Below are positions 17,849 through 26,855 of a stretch of DNA of 64,000 nt, in pieces (position 1 is the stretch's first letter; every line of letters starts with the position of its first letter). The position numbers and the translations under genes are program-made. Source of the stretch: VXYL01 sp965200375 (GTDB taxonomy: Bacteria > Pseudomonadota > Gammaproteobacteria > Pseudomonadales > Azotimanducaceae); NCBI GenBank assembly GCA_965200375.1, contig OZ241353.1:2046001-2110000 (forward strand). The letters are read 5' to 3'. Under the pieces are notes generated by a model. The model made no database searches, had not been told where the DNA came from, and saw only the letters and a list, made by a program, of their open reading frames with translations.

Positions 17849-18568
17849 TCACCGGGCATCGCCGGCGCCATTGGCCGCGAGCCATGCGGCAAGCGCCCGG
17901 CGCTGGCCGTCTATGGCTGCGCTGGTCGCCGCCAGCTCGTTCACCAGGCGCTGCAGGTCCTTGCCGGCCAGAAGTTCCAGCGTGCCCACCTGGGCGGCAA
18001 GGCGAAGGCAGGCTGTCTCCAACGCCCCGGCGATGTCGCCCACGTCGCCAATGGTCCTAGACGCCTCGGCCTGCCGGTGCGTCGCGACCATGCCCAGGGC
18101 TGCTGCGCTTACGGCTGGAAGAGGCGCGGCACGGTCCATGGCGGCGGCAGGTGCGAACATGCCTGGCAGCACCGTGGCGCCATCCTCCCGCACGGTCAGG
18201 AGCGGCAGCGCCGGGGCATGGCTGGCTGGCGGCCCGTCCTCCGCCGGCGGGACGCTGTCCAGCCCGGAAGCGCAGGCGTCCAGCCGTTCGACGAGCGCCA
18301 GTCGATCCGTCTGCTCGGGGTCGCCCAGGCTGGCGTAGGCGTCGCTCAAGAGCGCCGTGGTGCTTGTTCCCGCGGCCACGCTGCCCGCCACGATGCGGTC
18401 GACGAGATGCACGGCCGCGCCGGCGAGTTCCTCCAAGGGCGGTGCGGACGCGATGGCGAAGGTTGCCCGCAGCAACTGCAACGCCTGGGCATCCGCGGGC
18501 TCGCTGGCCAGTCGCGCCAGCGCCGGCGGCGGCCCGGTCGGTGGCTGGGTGAGTGTTGGAATCGCCAT
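17849..18568 (-). CDS. Hypothetical helical protein
   Basis: A 239-residue Ala-rich protein without recognised domain. It has a Pro-rich N-terminus (PTLTQPPTGPPPALARLA), a long predicted helix, a Pro-rich spacer around residues 105-120, and a C-terminal helical segment (DLQRLVNELAATSAAIDGQ). There is no obvious signal peptide or membrane span. It follows the amine oxidase gene on the same strand after about 65 bp and may be co-transcribed. It is judged real because the opposing frames look like shadow, but this is not certain. Confidence 0.6.
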   Translation of the reverse strand: MAIPTLTQPPTGPPPALARLASEPADAQALQLLRATFAIASAPPLEELAGAAVHLVDRIVAGSVAAGTSTTALLSDAYASLGDPEQTDRLALVERLDACASGLDSVPPAEDGPPASHAPALPLLTVREDGATVLPGMFAPAAAMDRAAPLPAVSAAALGMVATHRQAEASRTIGDVGDIAGALETACLRLAAQVGTLELLAGKDLQRLVNELAATSAAIDGQRRALAAWLAANGAGDAR

Positions 18569-18634
18569 CGGCCTATGCCAAGGCGGAAGGCCCTCGCATG
18601 GCTGGTCGCCGCACGGCCGCAGCGGGCCCGGGAC

Positions 18635-20551
18635 TCAGTGTACGCCCGGCAGATCCAGCGCCGGGTTCCTGCCGAAGAAGCCCACCGGCTGCAGCAGGAA
18701 GCCGCAGTGCTCGACGGGCATGACGGGCCAGTCCTCCGGGCGCGGCAGGTGGGTGACGCCGACGGTGTGCCAGAGCACCACGTCCGCGTTCTCGATGCAC
18801 CTGTCGGCGGCGGTCCAAGCTGGCAGGCCGTCGCCGCCGGGGTGGAGATTCGGATGATCGCCGGCGGCATGCAGCTCCCCGGGCGCATAGCGGGTAACCC
18901 ACAGATTGTGGCGGGCGAAGCCGGCGCGTTCCGCGACCTTGGATCCCGAATTCGCCAGCAGCGCCGGCGTGGCGCCCGGCAGCAGCCGATAGGCCACCGG
19001 CCGTCCCAGCCGGTTCAGCCGGTTCGGATTCGCCACATGCCAGGAGCGCGCTCGACTGGCGTCGGTCTGGCGGCGCGCCTGGCCCTCGCTGGCCAACAGC
19101 CGCCGCTCGGCGCGAAACGCCGTGCCGTCGGGGTTCTCGGCGCTTGCCGGGACCGGCGCCGCGTCGACTTCGTAGACGCTGTTCGGACCGCCGTCCAGGT
19201 CGAAATCCAGCCGAAAGCAGAACAGGTGCTGGTGGATCGGCGAGGCGAGATTCGGCGCCACGAGGGGCGCGTACTCGGGGCGCTCGCCGCCGTCGGCCAC
19301 CGCGGAGACGCCCACGATGCCGGTCAGCTTCACCTCCAGCTGGATCGCGCCATCCAGGTACAGGTACCAGTAGAAGCCGTACTCGTAGTTGCCCACGGTG
19401 TGGAAGGTGCTCACCACCAGCCGCCGGGAGCGCCGCACCTCCGTGGTCTGGCCGTGGCCGTCGTGGTGCTTCCAGAGGATGCCGTGGTCTTCCTCGTGGA
19501 TGCAGATCGCCCGCTCCACCACCCGCGGCGCACCGTCCGGCTTCACCGCGACGTGGTCGAGGTAGCGAATCTCCCCCAGGCAGTCGCAGCCAAGCGTGAG
19601 CGAGTTCACGCAGTTGCCGATGCTGGCCTCGCTGGCATCGAGCACGTGCTTCCAGCTGTGCATCGGATCCGTGTCGCCGTAGGGCACCACCATGTCCGAC
19701 AGCGCCGCGCGGTGCAGAATCGGCCGCAGTTCGCCGTCGTCGCGGTAGCCCACCTGGTGCAGCACCAAGCCGTTCGCCGGGTGGACGGCCACGCGCAGCT
19801 CCCAGTTCTGCCAGGCGATGGCGTTGCCGTCGAGCGCGAAGCCAACCCCCTCCGGCTGCGCGATGGCAAGCGGCTTCGGCGGCGGGCGCAGGCGCGGCTG
19901 GCTGGCGGCGTCGTAGCGGCCGTGCTCGGGCGGGAACGGCGTGTCGCCGTGATCCTCCAGGTGCGCCACCCGCCCGGCCGTCAAGTCCACGTGGGCGATA
20001 AGGCCCTGCACGGGGCGCGCATAGCCGTTGTCCGTCTTGTTCTCCCGCAGGAAGCTCACCGCCCGATGGCAGCGGTGGCCGGCGGGAATGCTCGGATGCT
20101 GGTAGCCGCCAGCGGGCCAGGGGTCTATCTGCACATGCTCGAAGTCCTGGACGCCGCGCCGCCGCATCGCGGCCTGCCAGCCGGCGTCCGCCTTGGTGAT
20201 GCGCACCGCCGCCACCACGTCGGCGAAGCCGATGGGCGCCTGGCCGGCAGCGATGCGAGCCACTTCGACGGAACCGCTCGCCAGCTCCACCGTGGCGTCG
20301 AAGCCGCCGTCCGGCGGATCGCCCTCGGGGTAGTCGTAGCCCATGAACCGCAGCGTCCGGGGCAGCGTCTCGCCAGCGGCTAGCGCTTGGACGGCCGCCT
20401 TGTCGGGCTCCGAAAGCGCCACCGAGCAGAACGCCGCGCGGCCGTTGAGGCGGGGCTTCAGGAGGGCGACAGCCTGTTCGACCTCGACGGCCGTCAGGGC
20501 CTCGAGAGGATGCGGCGCCGGCGTTTCGGCAAGGGGTTCGGCTGCGGCCAT
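18635..20551 (-). CDS. Copper-containing primary-amine oxidase
   Basis: Oxidises primary amines to aldehydes, ammonia and hydrogen peroxide using copper and the self-made cofactor topaquinone (TPQ). The 638-residue length fits the soluble bacterial enzymes. The TPQ precursor Tyr is in VGNYEYGFYW near residue 389. Copper ligands are HQH in SPIHQHLFCF and a later His in PVEHCGF. The closing signature is GFFGRNPALDLP. ATG 20551 is preceded by GGAGG at 7 nt, a clear ribosome site that fixes the start over the longer open frame. No signal peptide is seen, so it is probably cytoplasmic. Confidence 0.95.
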   Translation of the reverse strand: MAAAEPLAETPAPHPLEALTAVEVEQAVALLKPRLNGRAAFCSVALSEPDKAAVQALAAGETLPRTLRFMGYDYPEGDPPDGGFDATVELASGSVEVARIAAGQAPIGFADVVAAVRITKADAGWQAAMRRRGVQDFEHVQIDPWPAGGYQHPSIPAGHRCHRAVSFLRENKTDNGYARPVQGLIAHVDLTAGRVAHLEDHGDTPFPPEHGRYDAASQPRLRPPPKPLAIAQPEGVGFALDGNAIAWQNWELRVAVHPANGLVLHQVGYRDDGELRPILHRAALSDMVVPYGDTDPMHSWKHVLDASEASIGNCVNSLTLGCDCLGEIRYLDHVAVKPDGAPRVVERAICIHEEDHGILWKHHDGHGQTTEVRRSRRLVVSTFHTVGNYEYGFYWYLYLDGAIQLEVKLTGIVGVSAVADGGERPEYAPLVAPNLASPIHQHLFCFRLDFDLDGGPNSVYEVDAAPVPASAENPDGTAFRAERRLLASEGQARRQTDASRARSWHVANPNRLNRLGRPVAYRLLPGATPALLANSGSKVAERAGFARHNLWVTRYAPGELHAAGDHPNLHPGGDGLPAWTAADRCIENADVVLWHTVGVTHLPRPEDWPVMPVEHCGFLLQPVGFFGRNPALDLPGVH

Positions 20552-20715
20552 GTGGGTTCCTCCTTGTCCGGCAGTGTGGCGCAAGGCGCGGCGGCGGCGC
20601 AATGCCGCCCACAGCGCCGGATCGCCCCGAACTGCCCGCAACGGCCCCGCTGCCCTTGCGCCATCCCGCTCCGTCGCAAGATACTCGGCGCCCGCGAAGT
20701 TGTACGAGCCAGAAG

Positions 20716-21114
20716 ATGCCGGATGTTCCGCATCGGCCGCAGGTGGTCTCGGTGGCCGCCGGCCTGCTGCTTGGCAGTGCCGTTGTACTCCTCGGCGCTT
20801 GGGCCCTTGGCATCGACGCCGTGGAGAGCAACGGCGCCCGGGTGTTCTTCGCGGTGCTGTGGAGCTATCTCGCGTGGTCCGTCTACAGCGGCGGCGGCTG
20901 GGTGCGCGCGGCGATCCTGGCGATCTTCGGGATCGTCGCCTGGGGCGCCTTCAACGCGGCGTCTCCGATGCGGCACCTTGCCGCCATCCCGCCCGGCGAC
21001 ATGGTGGCCAAGGCGTTGGCGGCGCTGGCGCTGCTGGCGCTGTTCGCGCCGCCGGCGCACCGCTACTTCGCGGCAACGCGCGCCCTGCGCAACCAGCAGG
21101 ACCAGCAGCAGTAG
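20716..21114 (+). CDS. Small integral membrane protein
   Basis: A 132-residue protein with about four hydrophobic segments: VVSVAAGLLLGSAVVLLGAW, VFFAVLWSYLAWSVY, AAILAIFGIVAWGAF, and ALAALALLALFAPP. It ends in a Gln-rich cytoplasmic tail. I do not recognise a family. ATG 20716 gives a short polar N-terminus before the first span; the upstream extension of the frame is Pro/Arg-rich and unlikely to be coding. It is transcribed divergently from the amine oxidase gene across 164 bp. Confidence 0.7.
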   Translation: MPDVPHRPQVVSVAAGLLLGSAVVLLGAWALGIDAVESNGARVFFAVLWSYLAWSVYSGGGWVRAAILAIFGIVAWGAFNAASPMRHLAAIPPGDMVAKALAALALLALFAPPAHRYFAATRALRNQQDQQQ

Positions 21115-21135
21115 CCGAGCCTCCCGCCTGCTGCG

Positions 21136-21522
21136 CTACTTGCTCTCGCCGAGCTGCAGCAGCACGCCGTGGGTGGACTTCGGGTGAACGAACACCTGCG
21201 GCCCGCCCTCGCCGATGAGCCGGGCCCCGCCGGCCTTGAGCGCCGCGCAGGCCGCAGCGAGGTCGTCGACGGCGAACGCCACTGTGTGGATGCCTTCGCC
21301 GCGCTTCTCCAGCGCCTGCCCCACGGCAGAGGCGGGGTCCAGCGGCGCCACCACTTCGATGAAGCCGCCCCCGGGCAGGTTGAAGAACGCCTGCTTGATG
21401 CCCAGCGCCGCGCTCTCGTCGGTGCGCTCCAGCGTCAGGCCCAGCACGTCCCGGTACGTGGCGATGCCCTGGTCGAGGTCGGCAACGCGGATCACCAGGT
21501 GGTCGAATGCCGCCAGCGTCAT
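21136..21522 (-). CDS. VOC family protein, methylmalonyl-CoA epimerase-like
   Basis: A 128-residue vicinal-oxygen-chelate protein. Two beta-alpha-beta-beta-beta modules are visible: FDHLVIRVADLDQGIATYRD with the first metal His, and GIHTVAFAVDDLAAACAALK with the second. FIEVVAPL carries an acidic ligand, and the C-terminal strand is THGVLLQLGE. The pattern fits methylmalonyl-CoA epimerases and related VOC enzymes better than glyoxalase I. ATG 21522 has AAGGAG 5 nt upstream, which decides the start against the longer open frame. Epimerase activity is inferred, not shown. Confidence 0.82.
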   Translation of the reverse strand: MTLAAFDHLVIRVADLDQGIATYRDVLGLTLERTDESAALGIKQAFFNLPGGGFIEVVAPLDPASAVGQALEKRGEGIHTVAFAVDDLAAACAALKAGGARLIGEGGPQVFVHPKSTHGVLLQLGESK

Positions 21523-21654
21523 GGTTTCTCCTTGATGTTGTGTTGGTGTCGGCCGATGTCGCATCAAGTATAGGACTTCGGCCCGGCGCGGCGGGTGCCG
21601 GGCAAGGATCGGGTGGTATGGTTGCGGCAGAGCCGCGAGGACGGGAGCGCCGCG

Positions 21655-22029
21655 ATGGGCGATGCCAAGGACGCGAGAGACCCGCTGCATGGACAGGCAG
21701 CGCAGGCAGGCCAGCAAAGGCAGCAAGGGCAGGAACCGAGGCTCACCAACCACGAGATCACCATCGCCTTGGCCGGCGGCGCGGTGCTGGGGCCGTTTCG
21801 GGCGACCTGGAGCACGGCCGTCGTCAGCGACGTGCGGGAACTCGCCCGCGACTACGATGCCTTCCTGCAGGGCGGCGAGCAGAAGCGCTTCAAGTACCAC
21901 CTGCACGATCCCGGCAAGCACGTCTCCCACTCGCTGATCCTGGATTTCAAGCACGTCACGGCCATCTACGACCGGGTCGTGCTGCACGAGCACGGTTCGG
22001 CCCCGAGGCCGAGGAGTCAAGGAGGCTAG
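21655..22029 (+). CDS. Hypothetical protein
   Basis: About 124 residues with a charged, low-complexity start (GDAKDARDPLHGQAAQAGQQ) and a more ordered remainder: TNHEITIALAGGAVLGPFRA, VVSDVRELARDYDAFL, KRFKYHLHD. I do not recognise the family. The start is uncertain; ATG 21655 is the nearest plausible one and an earlier one exists at 21595. It ends 2 nt before the DUF2277 gene, so these two and the following oxidoreductase look like one operon. Confidence 0.6.
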   Translation: MGDAKDARDPLHGQAAQAGQQRQQGQEPRLTNHEITIALAGGAVLGPFRATWSTAVVSDVRELARDYDAFLQGGEQKRFKYHLHDPGKHVSHSLILDFKHVTAIYDRVVLHEHGSAPRPRSQGG

Positions 22030-22031
22030 CC

Positions 22032-22307
22032 ATGTGCCGAAACATCAAGCCGCTGTTCAACTTCGAGCCGCCGGCGTCGGATGCGGAAGTGGCCGACGCG
22101 GCGCTGCAGTTCGTTCGCAAGGTCTCTGGCTATCGAAGCCCGTCGGCCGTCAACCAGGGGGCGTTCGACGAAGCCGTGGCCACCATCGCGGCAGCCACCC
22201 GGACGCTGCTCGACGGACTGAGCACCAGCGCCGCGCCGAAGAACCGGGAGCGGGAGGCGGAGAAGCGCCGGCAGCGGGCCCGCTACCTGCCGGCGGCGGG
22301 CGCCTAG
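22032..22307 (+). CDS. DUF2277 family protein
   Basis: A 91-residue protein starting MCRNIKPLFNFEPPASDAEV, with AALQFVRKVSGYRSPS and a C-terminal basic segment (REREAEKRRQRARYL). This is the typical DUF2277 pattern. Function is unknown; the invariant Cys at position 2 and the short conserved N-terminus suggest a binding or regulatory role. ATG 22032 has AAGGAGG 5 nt upstream. The stop directly abuts the next ATG (22308), so expression is coupled to the Gfo/Idh/MocA oxidoreductase. Confidence 0.88.
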   Translation: MCRNIKPLFNFEPPASDAEVADAALQFVRKVSGYRSPSAVNQGAFDEAVATIAAATRTLLDGLSTSAAPKNREREAEKRRQRARYLPAAGA

Positions 22308-23405
22308 ATGGCCGTAGAGCCGGTCCGCATCGGGCTGATCGGCTGCGGCACGATCAGCCCCGCCTATCTGCGCGCCGCCGCCACCTTCGACATCTTGCGG
22401 TTCGTGGCCTGCGCGGACCTCGACGCCGCTGCCGCCGAGCGCACCGAGGCCAACTTCGGCGTTGCGGCCACTTCGGTGGATGCGCTGCTGGCCCGGGACG
22501 ACGTCGAAGCGGTGCTGAATCTCACCGTTCCCGGGGCTCACGGCAGCGTCAATCTGGCGGCCATCGCGGCCGGCAAGCACGCCTACTGCGAGAAGCCCTT
22601 CGGCCTCGACGTCGCGGAGGGCGAGAGCGTGCTTGCCGCCGCCGAGGCCGCTGGCTTGCGCGTCGGCTGCGCGCCGGACACGTTTCTCGGCGGCGGCCAC
22701 CAGACCGTCCGCGCACTGCTGGACGCCGGCGCCATCGGCCGGCCGGTGGCCGCGACGGCGTTCATGATGTCCCCGGGACCGGAGTCCTGGCATCCGAATC
22801 CGGCCTTCTACTACCAGCCAGGCGGCGGGCCGCTGTTCGACATGGGGCCCTACTACCTCACGGCGCTGGTCCACGCCTTGGGGCCCGTCAAGCGCGTCGC
22901 CGCCATCGCCACCCGTGGCCGCTCGTCGCGCACGATCGGCTCGGCGCCCCGTGCCGGGGAACGCATCGACGTGGCGGTGGACACCCACGCCGCCGGCACC
23001 TTGGAGTTCGCCAACGGCGCCGTGGCGACCGTGACGATGAGCTTCGACGTGGCGCTCCACTCTAACCGCTTCATCGAGATCCACGGCGTGGAAGGCAGCC
23101 TCAGCGCACCGGATCCCAACGGCTTCGGCGGCGCCGTGCGCGTCTCCGAAGGCCGCGAGTGGTCCGAGCGGCCGCTCACGCATGGCTACACGGCGAACAT
23201 GCGCAGCATTGGCCTCGCGGACATGTGCATGGCCATTCGCACCGGCCGGCCGCATCGCTGCGACGGCCGCCTCGCCCAGCATGTGCTGGAGATCATGGCG
23301 GCCTTCGGCACGTCCTCGCGGGAAGGGCGGCACGTGAGCCTGGCGAGCGCCCCGCCCCGGCCGGCGCCGCTGCCGACCGGGCTGGCGGACGGCGAACTGG
23401 ACTAG
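22308..23405 (+). CDS. Gfo/Idh/MocA family oxidoreductase
   Basis: A 365-residue NAD(P)-dependent oxidoreductase of the sugar/inositol dehydrogenase type. The Rossmann motif GLIGCGTISPAYL is at the N-terminus and the family EKP signature is in AYCEKPFGLDVAEG. The C-terminal substrate domain includes GGPLFDMGPYYLTALVHALG, holding Asp and Tyr near the active site. The substrate is probably a cyclic polyol or sugar. The TAG stop lies inside the terminal CTAG of an interspersed repeat (copy A), so that element directly abuts the coding region. It follows the DUF2277 gene without a gap. A ThuA-like gene lies downstream and may belong to the same sugar pathway. Confidence 0.9.
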   Translation: MAVEPVRIGLIGCGTISPAYLRAAATFDILRFVACADLDAAAAERTEANFGVAATSVDALLARDDVEAVLNLTVPGAHGSVNLAAIAAGKHAYCEKPFGLDVAEGESVLAAAEAAGLRVGCAPDTFLGGGHQTVRALLDAGAIGRPVAATAFMMSPGPESWHPNPAFYYQPGGGPLFDMGPYYLTALVHALGPVKRVAAIATRGRSSRTIGSAPRAGERIDVAVDTHAAGTLEFANGAVATVTMSFDVALHSNRFIEIHGVEGSLSAPDPNGFGGAVRVSEGREWSERPLTHGYTANMRSIGLADMCMAIRTGRPHRCDGRLAQHVLEIMAAFGTSSREGRHVSLASAPPRPAPLPTGLADGELD

Positions 23406-23567
23406 CGGTTCGATTCCGAATTGACATGGCAAATGGCACGTTCGTCTGTCGTCGCCTCGGCGTGCGCTGCTTGAGGATGTGCCGCCCCGCAAGGCCGCCG
23501 GCATCCCGGTCGAGCGACGAAACCCGCCCGCTGGAACGCATGTAATTTTTTAGAAGCGGCACACTAG
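23402..23567 (+). repeat. Interspersed ~165-bp repeat with CTAG ends, copy A
   Basis: A 166-bp element that recurs at 28077-28240 (inverted) and 29436-29594 (direct). It begins CTAGCGGTTCGATTCCG and ends GCGGCACACTAG. The central ~110 bp is nearly identical among the copies. Its left CTAG supplies the stop codon of the oxidoreductase gene. A short frame inside (MANGTFVCRRLGVRCLRM...) is shared with copy B but broken in copy C, so it is probably not a gene. Likely a non-autonomous mobile or REP-like element. Confidence 0.8.
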
Positions 23568-23619
23568 CGTGGGGCCGAAGGGCAGCGCTGGCATCACCCA
23601 CCTTGGAAGAGGGCGTCCG

Positions 23620-24267
23620 ATGGCGAACGCATTCATCACCTGGGGCGGCTGGGACGGTCACGAACCGGAGCAGACCGCGGCCATCTGCGCCGCGGCGCTG
23701 CGCGCCGAAGGCCACCATGTGGCGGTGAGCGACAGCCTGGAACCGCTGGCCGATGCGGCGTTCATGGCCGAGCAGGACCTCGTCGTGCCGGTGTGGACCA
23801 TGTCCACCATCAGCCGCGAACAGGAAGCCGGCCTGCTCGCCGCGGTGCGGGCCGGCGCCGGCTGCGCCGGCTGGCATGGCGGCATGGGAGATTCCTTCCG
23901 CAACAACGTCGAGTACCAGTTCATGGTGGGCGGGCAGTTCATCTGCCATCCCGGGGGCATCACCGACTATCGGGTTCGCATCGCCAGCGACGATCCCATC
24001 GTCGCCGGCCTTGGCGACTTCTCCATGCGCTCCGAGCAGTACTTCATGCACGTGGACCCGTCCAACGAAGTGCTCGCCACCACCACCTTCGACGGCGAAC
24101 ACTGGGGCGTGGACTGGGTGCGGGGCGTGACGATGCCGGTGGCATGGAAGAAGCGCTACGGCGCCGGCAAGGTGTTCTACACCTCGCTGGGCCATGTGGC
24201 GGCGGATTTCGACGTGCCGGAAGCCAAGGAGATCATGCGCCGAGGCTGCCTTTGGGCGATGCGCTGA
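23620..24267 (+). CDS. ThuA-like domain protein
   Basis: A 215-residue protein of the ThuA (trehalose utilisation) class-I glutamine-amidotransferase-like fold. Visible marks are FITWGGWDGHEPEQTAA, the central GCAGWHGGMGDSFR where the elbow would be, FICHPGGITDYRV, SEQYFMHVDP, and the late MPVAWKKRYGAGKVFYTSLG. ThuA proteins act in disaccharide or sugar catabolism together with Gfo/Idh/MocA oxidoreductases, matching the neighbour upstream. GGAAGAGGG precedes ATG 23620; the longer open frame runs into the repeat and is rejected. Confidence 0.85.
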   Translation: MANAFITWGGWDGHEPEQTAAICAAALRAEGHHVAVSDSLEPLADAAFMAEQDLVVPVWTMSTISREQEAGLLAAVRAGAGCAGWHGGMGDSFRNNVEYQFMVGGQFICHPGGITDYRVRIASDDPIVAGLGDFSMRSEQYFMHVDPSNEVLATTTFDGEHWGVDWVRGVTMPVAWKKRYGAGKVFYTSLGHVAADFDVPEAKEIMRRGCLWAMR

Positions 24268-24319
24268 CGCTCTTGTCGCCAAGCAGGCACCAAGTCGGTG
24301 CCACTGCCACGCCGTTCGC

Positions 24320-24406
24320 TGGTGCCGAGGAGAGGACTTGAACCTCCACGGGGTTGCCCCCACTAGCACCTGAAGCTAGCGTGTCTACCAATTTCACCAC
24401 CTCGGC
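24320..24406 (-). tRNA. tRNA-Leu (CAG), CCA encoded
   Basis: Read on the minus strand, the acceptor stem GCCGAGG pairs with CCTCGGC. The anticodon stem-loop is CTAGC-TTCAGGT-GCTAG with anticodon CAG. A long variable arm (TGGGGGCAACCCC region) marks class II Leu. The T-loop is TTCAAGT and the CCA end is encoded. It resembles E. coli tRNA-Leu(CAG). It lies between the ThuA gene and the alcohol dehydrogenase gene. Confidence 0.95.
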
Positions 24407-24573
24407 AGCGGCGCGCACTCTACACCAGCGCGGCGACGTCGCCAACTGCGCGCAGAGCCTCGCTGCGCCTGTCGGGCACTTCCCAAGCAGTCCTGCTGGA
24501 CGGTCCGGCGGCGCCCACGCACAGGCGTACACTGGCCCTGCCGTTTGGTTCCCAGGCGAGTTGGAGATAGACG

Positions 24574-25656
24574 ATGAAGGCAGCCGTGCTCCGCGAAACG
24601 AATCAGCCCCTCTCCATCGAAGACGTGCAGACCGGGGATCCCAAGCCCCGGGAAGTTCTCGTGCGAACCGCCGCCGCCGGCGTGTGCCACTCGGACCTGC
24701 ACTTCCAGAACGGCGCCTACCCCTACCCGCTGCCGGCGGTGCTTGGGCACGAATCCGCCGGAGTGGTGGAAGCCGTGGGAGCGGACGTCCACTACGTCCA
24801 GCCCGGCGACCACGTGATCACCTGTCTCTCCGCGTTCTGCGGCCACTGCGAATACTGCCTCACCGGGCGCATGGTGCTGTGCAGCGAGCCGGAGCTCAGC
24901 CGCGGCGCGGACGAGCCGCCCCGCCTCTCGGCGGGAGGCGAGCCCCTCGCGCAGTTCCTGAACCTCTCCTCCTTCGCGGAGACCATGCTGGTCCACGAGC
25001 ACGCGGTGGCGAAGGTCCGCAAGGACATGCCGCTGGACCGCGCCGCGCTGATCGGCTGCGGCGTCACCACCGGCGTCGGCGCGGTGATCCACACCGCCGC
25101 GGTGGAACCCGGGGCCACGGTGGCCGTGATCGGCTGCGGCGGCGTCGGCCTGTCCTGCGTCAACGGCGCCGAGATCGCCGGCGCCGGGCGCATCATCGCC
25201 ATCGACACGGTGGCCGCCAAGCTGGATCTCGCCCGCAAGTTCGGCGCCACGGACGCCGTCAACGCCGCCGAGACGGACCCCGTCGAAGCGGTGCGGGAGA
25301 TGACCGGCGGCGGCGTCCACTATTCCTTCGAGGCCATCGGCCTCAAGGCCACCACCGAGCAGGCGTTCAAGATGATCCGCGCCGGCGGCACGGCGACCGT
25401 GATCGGCATGATCCCGGTGGGCACGATGGTGGAGATCCACGGCCCGGAGTTCCTGCGCGAGAAGAAGCTGCAAGGCTCCAGCATGGGTTCCAACCGCTTC
25501 CGGGTGGACATGCCGCGCTTCGTGGACTTCTACCTGAACGGCAGGCTGCACCTCGACGATCTCATTTCCGGGCGCATCGCCCTGGCCGACGTGAACGACG
25601 CCCTGCAAGCCCTCGAAACCGGCGAGGTGGCCCGCAACGTCATCGTCTTCGACTGA
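24574..25656 (+). CDS. Zinc-dependent alcohol dehydrogenase (MDR family)
   Basis: A 360-residue medium-chain dehydrogenase oxidising alcohols (or reducing aldehydes) with NAD(P). Catalytic zinc ligands are in GVCHSDLH and LGHESAGVV, with a later Cys in LIGCGVTTG. The structural zinc site is the four-Cys FCGHCEYCLTGRMVLC. The coenzyme fold has VIGCGGVGLSCVNGAEIAG. The pattern is close to class III and Rv-type zinc dehydrogenases active on mycothiol- or acyl-linked substrates, but the substrate is not determinable. The stop overlaps the convergent MFS gene by 17 nt. Confidence 0.92.
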   Translation: MKAAVLRETNQPLSIEDVQTGDPKPREVLVRTAAAGVCHSDLHFQNGAYPYPLPAVLGHESAGVVEAVGADVHYVQPGDHVITCLSAFCGHCEYCLTGRMVLCSEPELSRGADEPPRLSAGGEPLAQFLNLSSFAETMLVHEHAVAKVRKDMPLDRAALIGCGVTTGVGAVIHTAAVEPGATVAVIGCGGVGLSCVNGAEIAGAGRIIAIDTVAAKLDLARKFGATDAVNAAETDPVEAVREMTGGGVHYSFEAIGLKATTEQAFKMIRAGGTATVIGMIPVGTMVEIHGPEFLREKKLQGSSMGSNRFRVDMPRFVDFYLNGRLHLDDLISGRIALADVNDALQALETGEVARNVIVFD

Positions 25657-26839
25657 AATCGCCGGGCGCCGGCGGCAGCCGGCCGGCCGCCAGGAAGACT
25701 GCCAGCGCCAGCCCCGAGCAGGCAGCCGCGAGGCCGAAGGCCCAGGCGTAGCCAGCGGCGTCGTGGACGAGGCCCATCGCCAGCGGCCCGCCGGCCACGC
25801 CGATGGTCGCCGCGGCGTTGGCCACCGAGTAGAGGCGCGGATAGCGTCCTGGGCCGAACGCCTGCACCAGGAGCAGCGGCTGCAACGTCAGGAGGTTGCC
25901 GACCGAGACGCCGAACAGCACCGCGCCGGCCACCGCGGCCAGCGGCGAATCGGCAACGCCCAGAGCGACCAGGCCCGCGGACTGGCCAACTATGTTCACC
26001 GCTGTGAAGAGGCGGATCGGGAAGCCGGCGGCGAGCACGAAACCGCCGAGGAGCCGGCCGCAGATGCTCGCCAGGGGCAGCGCCATCGCCGCGGCGGATG
26101 CCGCCACGTGGCCCGCGAGCCGCTCCACGTGGTTGAAGAGGTGGGCGATGCCGCCCACCTGCGAGCCCATGATGGCGACGAAGGCGAGCGCCACGCCGAG
26201 GAAGAAGCGCTGCCGCAGCAGGCCGTCGAAGGCCGCCGTCGGCCGCCCGGCGCCTGCCGCCCCGCCCTCCGGCCAGGACCGCACCAGCAGCAGCGCCACC
26301 GGCGCGATGGCCAGAACGTAGGCGGCGCCGAACCACGGCATCGCCGTCGCCATGCCGACCGTTTTCACGATGCTGGCGCAGAGCGGCGTGAGCACCACGC
26401 CGCCGATGGAGAGCCCGGTGGAAGCCACGGACATCGCGATGGCGCGGTTGGCACCCGGGAACCAGCGCGTCACCACCGTCGTGCCCGGCACCAGCGAGAC
26501 GCCGCTGTTGCCAGCGCCGAACAGGCCGTAGAGCACCCACAGCTGCCACACCTCGTCGGCGGCGCCGACGAGCGACAGCGCCAAGCCGCCGAGGCCCGCT
26601 CCGGCCACCATCACGGCGCGGATGTCGCAGCGCTCGATCAAGCGCCCGACGACCATGCCGCCGACGCCTCCCGCGAGGAACAGCACCGCAATCGCGCCGG
26701 AGAGATCCGCGACCGCCAGCCCCCGCTCCGTGGCCAGCGCGTTCATGTACACGGAGAGGTTGTAGAAGCCGAACCCGGAAGAGATCGACAGCACCGCGAA
26801 CACGCCAGCAACCAGCCACCAAGGCGACTTCGGACTCAT
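25640..26839 (-). CDS. MFS transporter
   Basis: A 399-residue inner-membrane transporter with about 12 hydrophobic spans. N-terminal landmarks are WWLVAGVFAVLSISSGFGF and the loop GGMVVGRLIERCDIRAVM, which is the MFS motif A region. The pattern resembles the oxalate/formate or monocarboxylate MFS branch. I use ATG 26839 rather than the earlier ATG because the latter lies inside the insertion sequence. The IS630 end is only 10 bp upstream of this start. No Shine-Dalgarno is left there, so expression is probably reduced or depends on the element. Confidence 0.88.
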   Translation of the reverse strand: MSPKSPWWLVAGVFAVLSISSGFGFYNLSVYMNALATERGLAVADLSGAIAVLFLAGGVGGMVVGRLIERCDIRAVMVAGAGLGGLALSLVGAADEVWQLWVLYGLFGAGNSGVSLVPGTTVVTRWFPGANRAIAMSVASTGLSIGGVVLTPLCASIVKTVGMATAMPWFGAAYVLAIAPVALLLVRSWPEGGAAGAGRPTAAFDGLLRQRFFLGVALAFVAIMGSQVGGIAHLFNHVERLAGHVAASAAAMALPLASICGRLLGGFVLAAGFPIRLFTAVNIVGQSAGLVALGVADSPLAAVAGAVLFGVSVGNLLTLQPLLLVQAFGPGRYPRLYSVANAAATIGVAGGPLAMGLVHDAAGYAWAFGLAAACSGLALAVFLAAGRLPPAPGDFSRRR

Positions 26840-26855
26840 GCGACCTAGTATTCCG

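Noticed and set aside
23426..23545. Small gene inside the interspersed repeat (MANGTFV...)
   Set aside because: The frame is shared by two copies only and is broken by indels in the third. No ribosome site or neighbour supports it.
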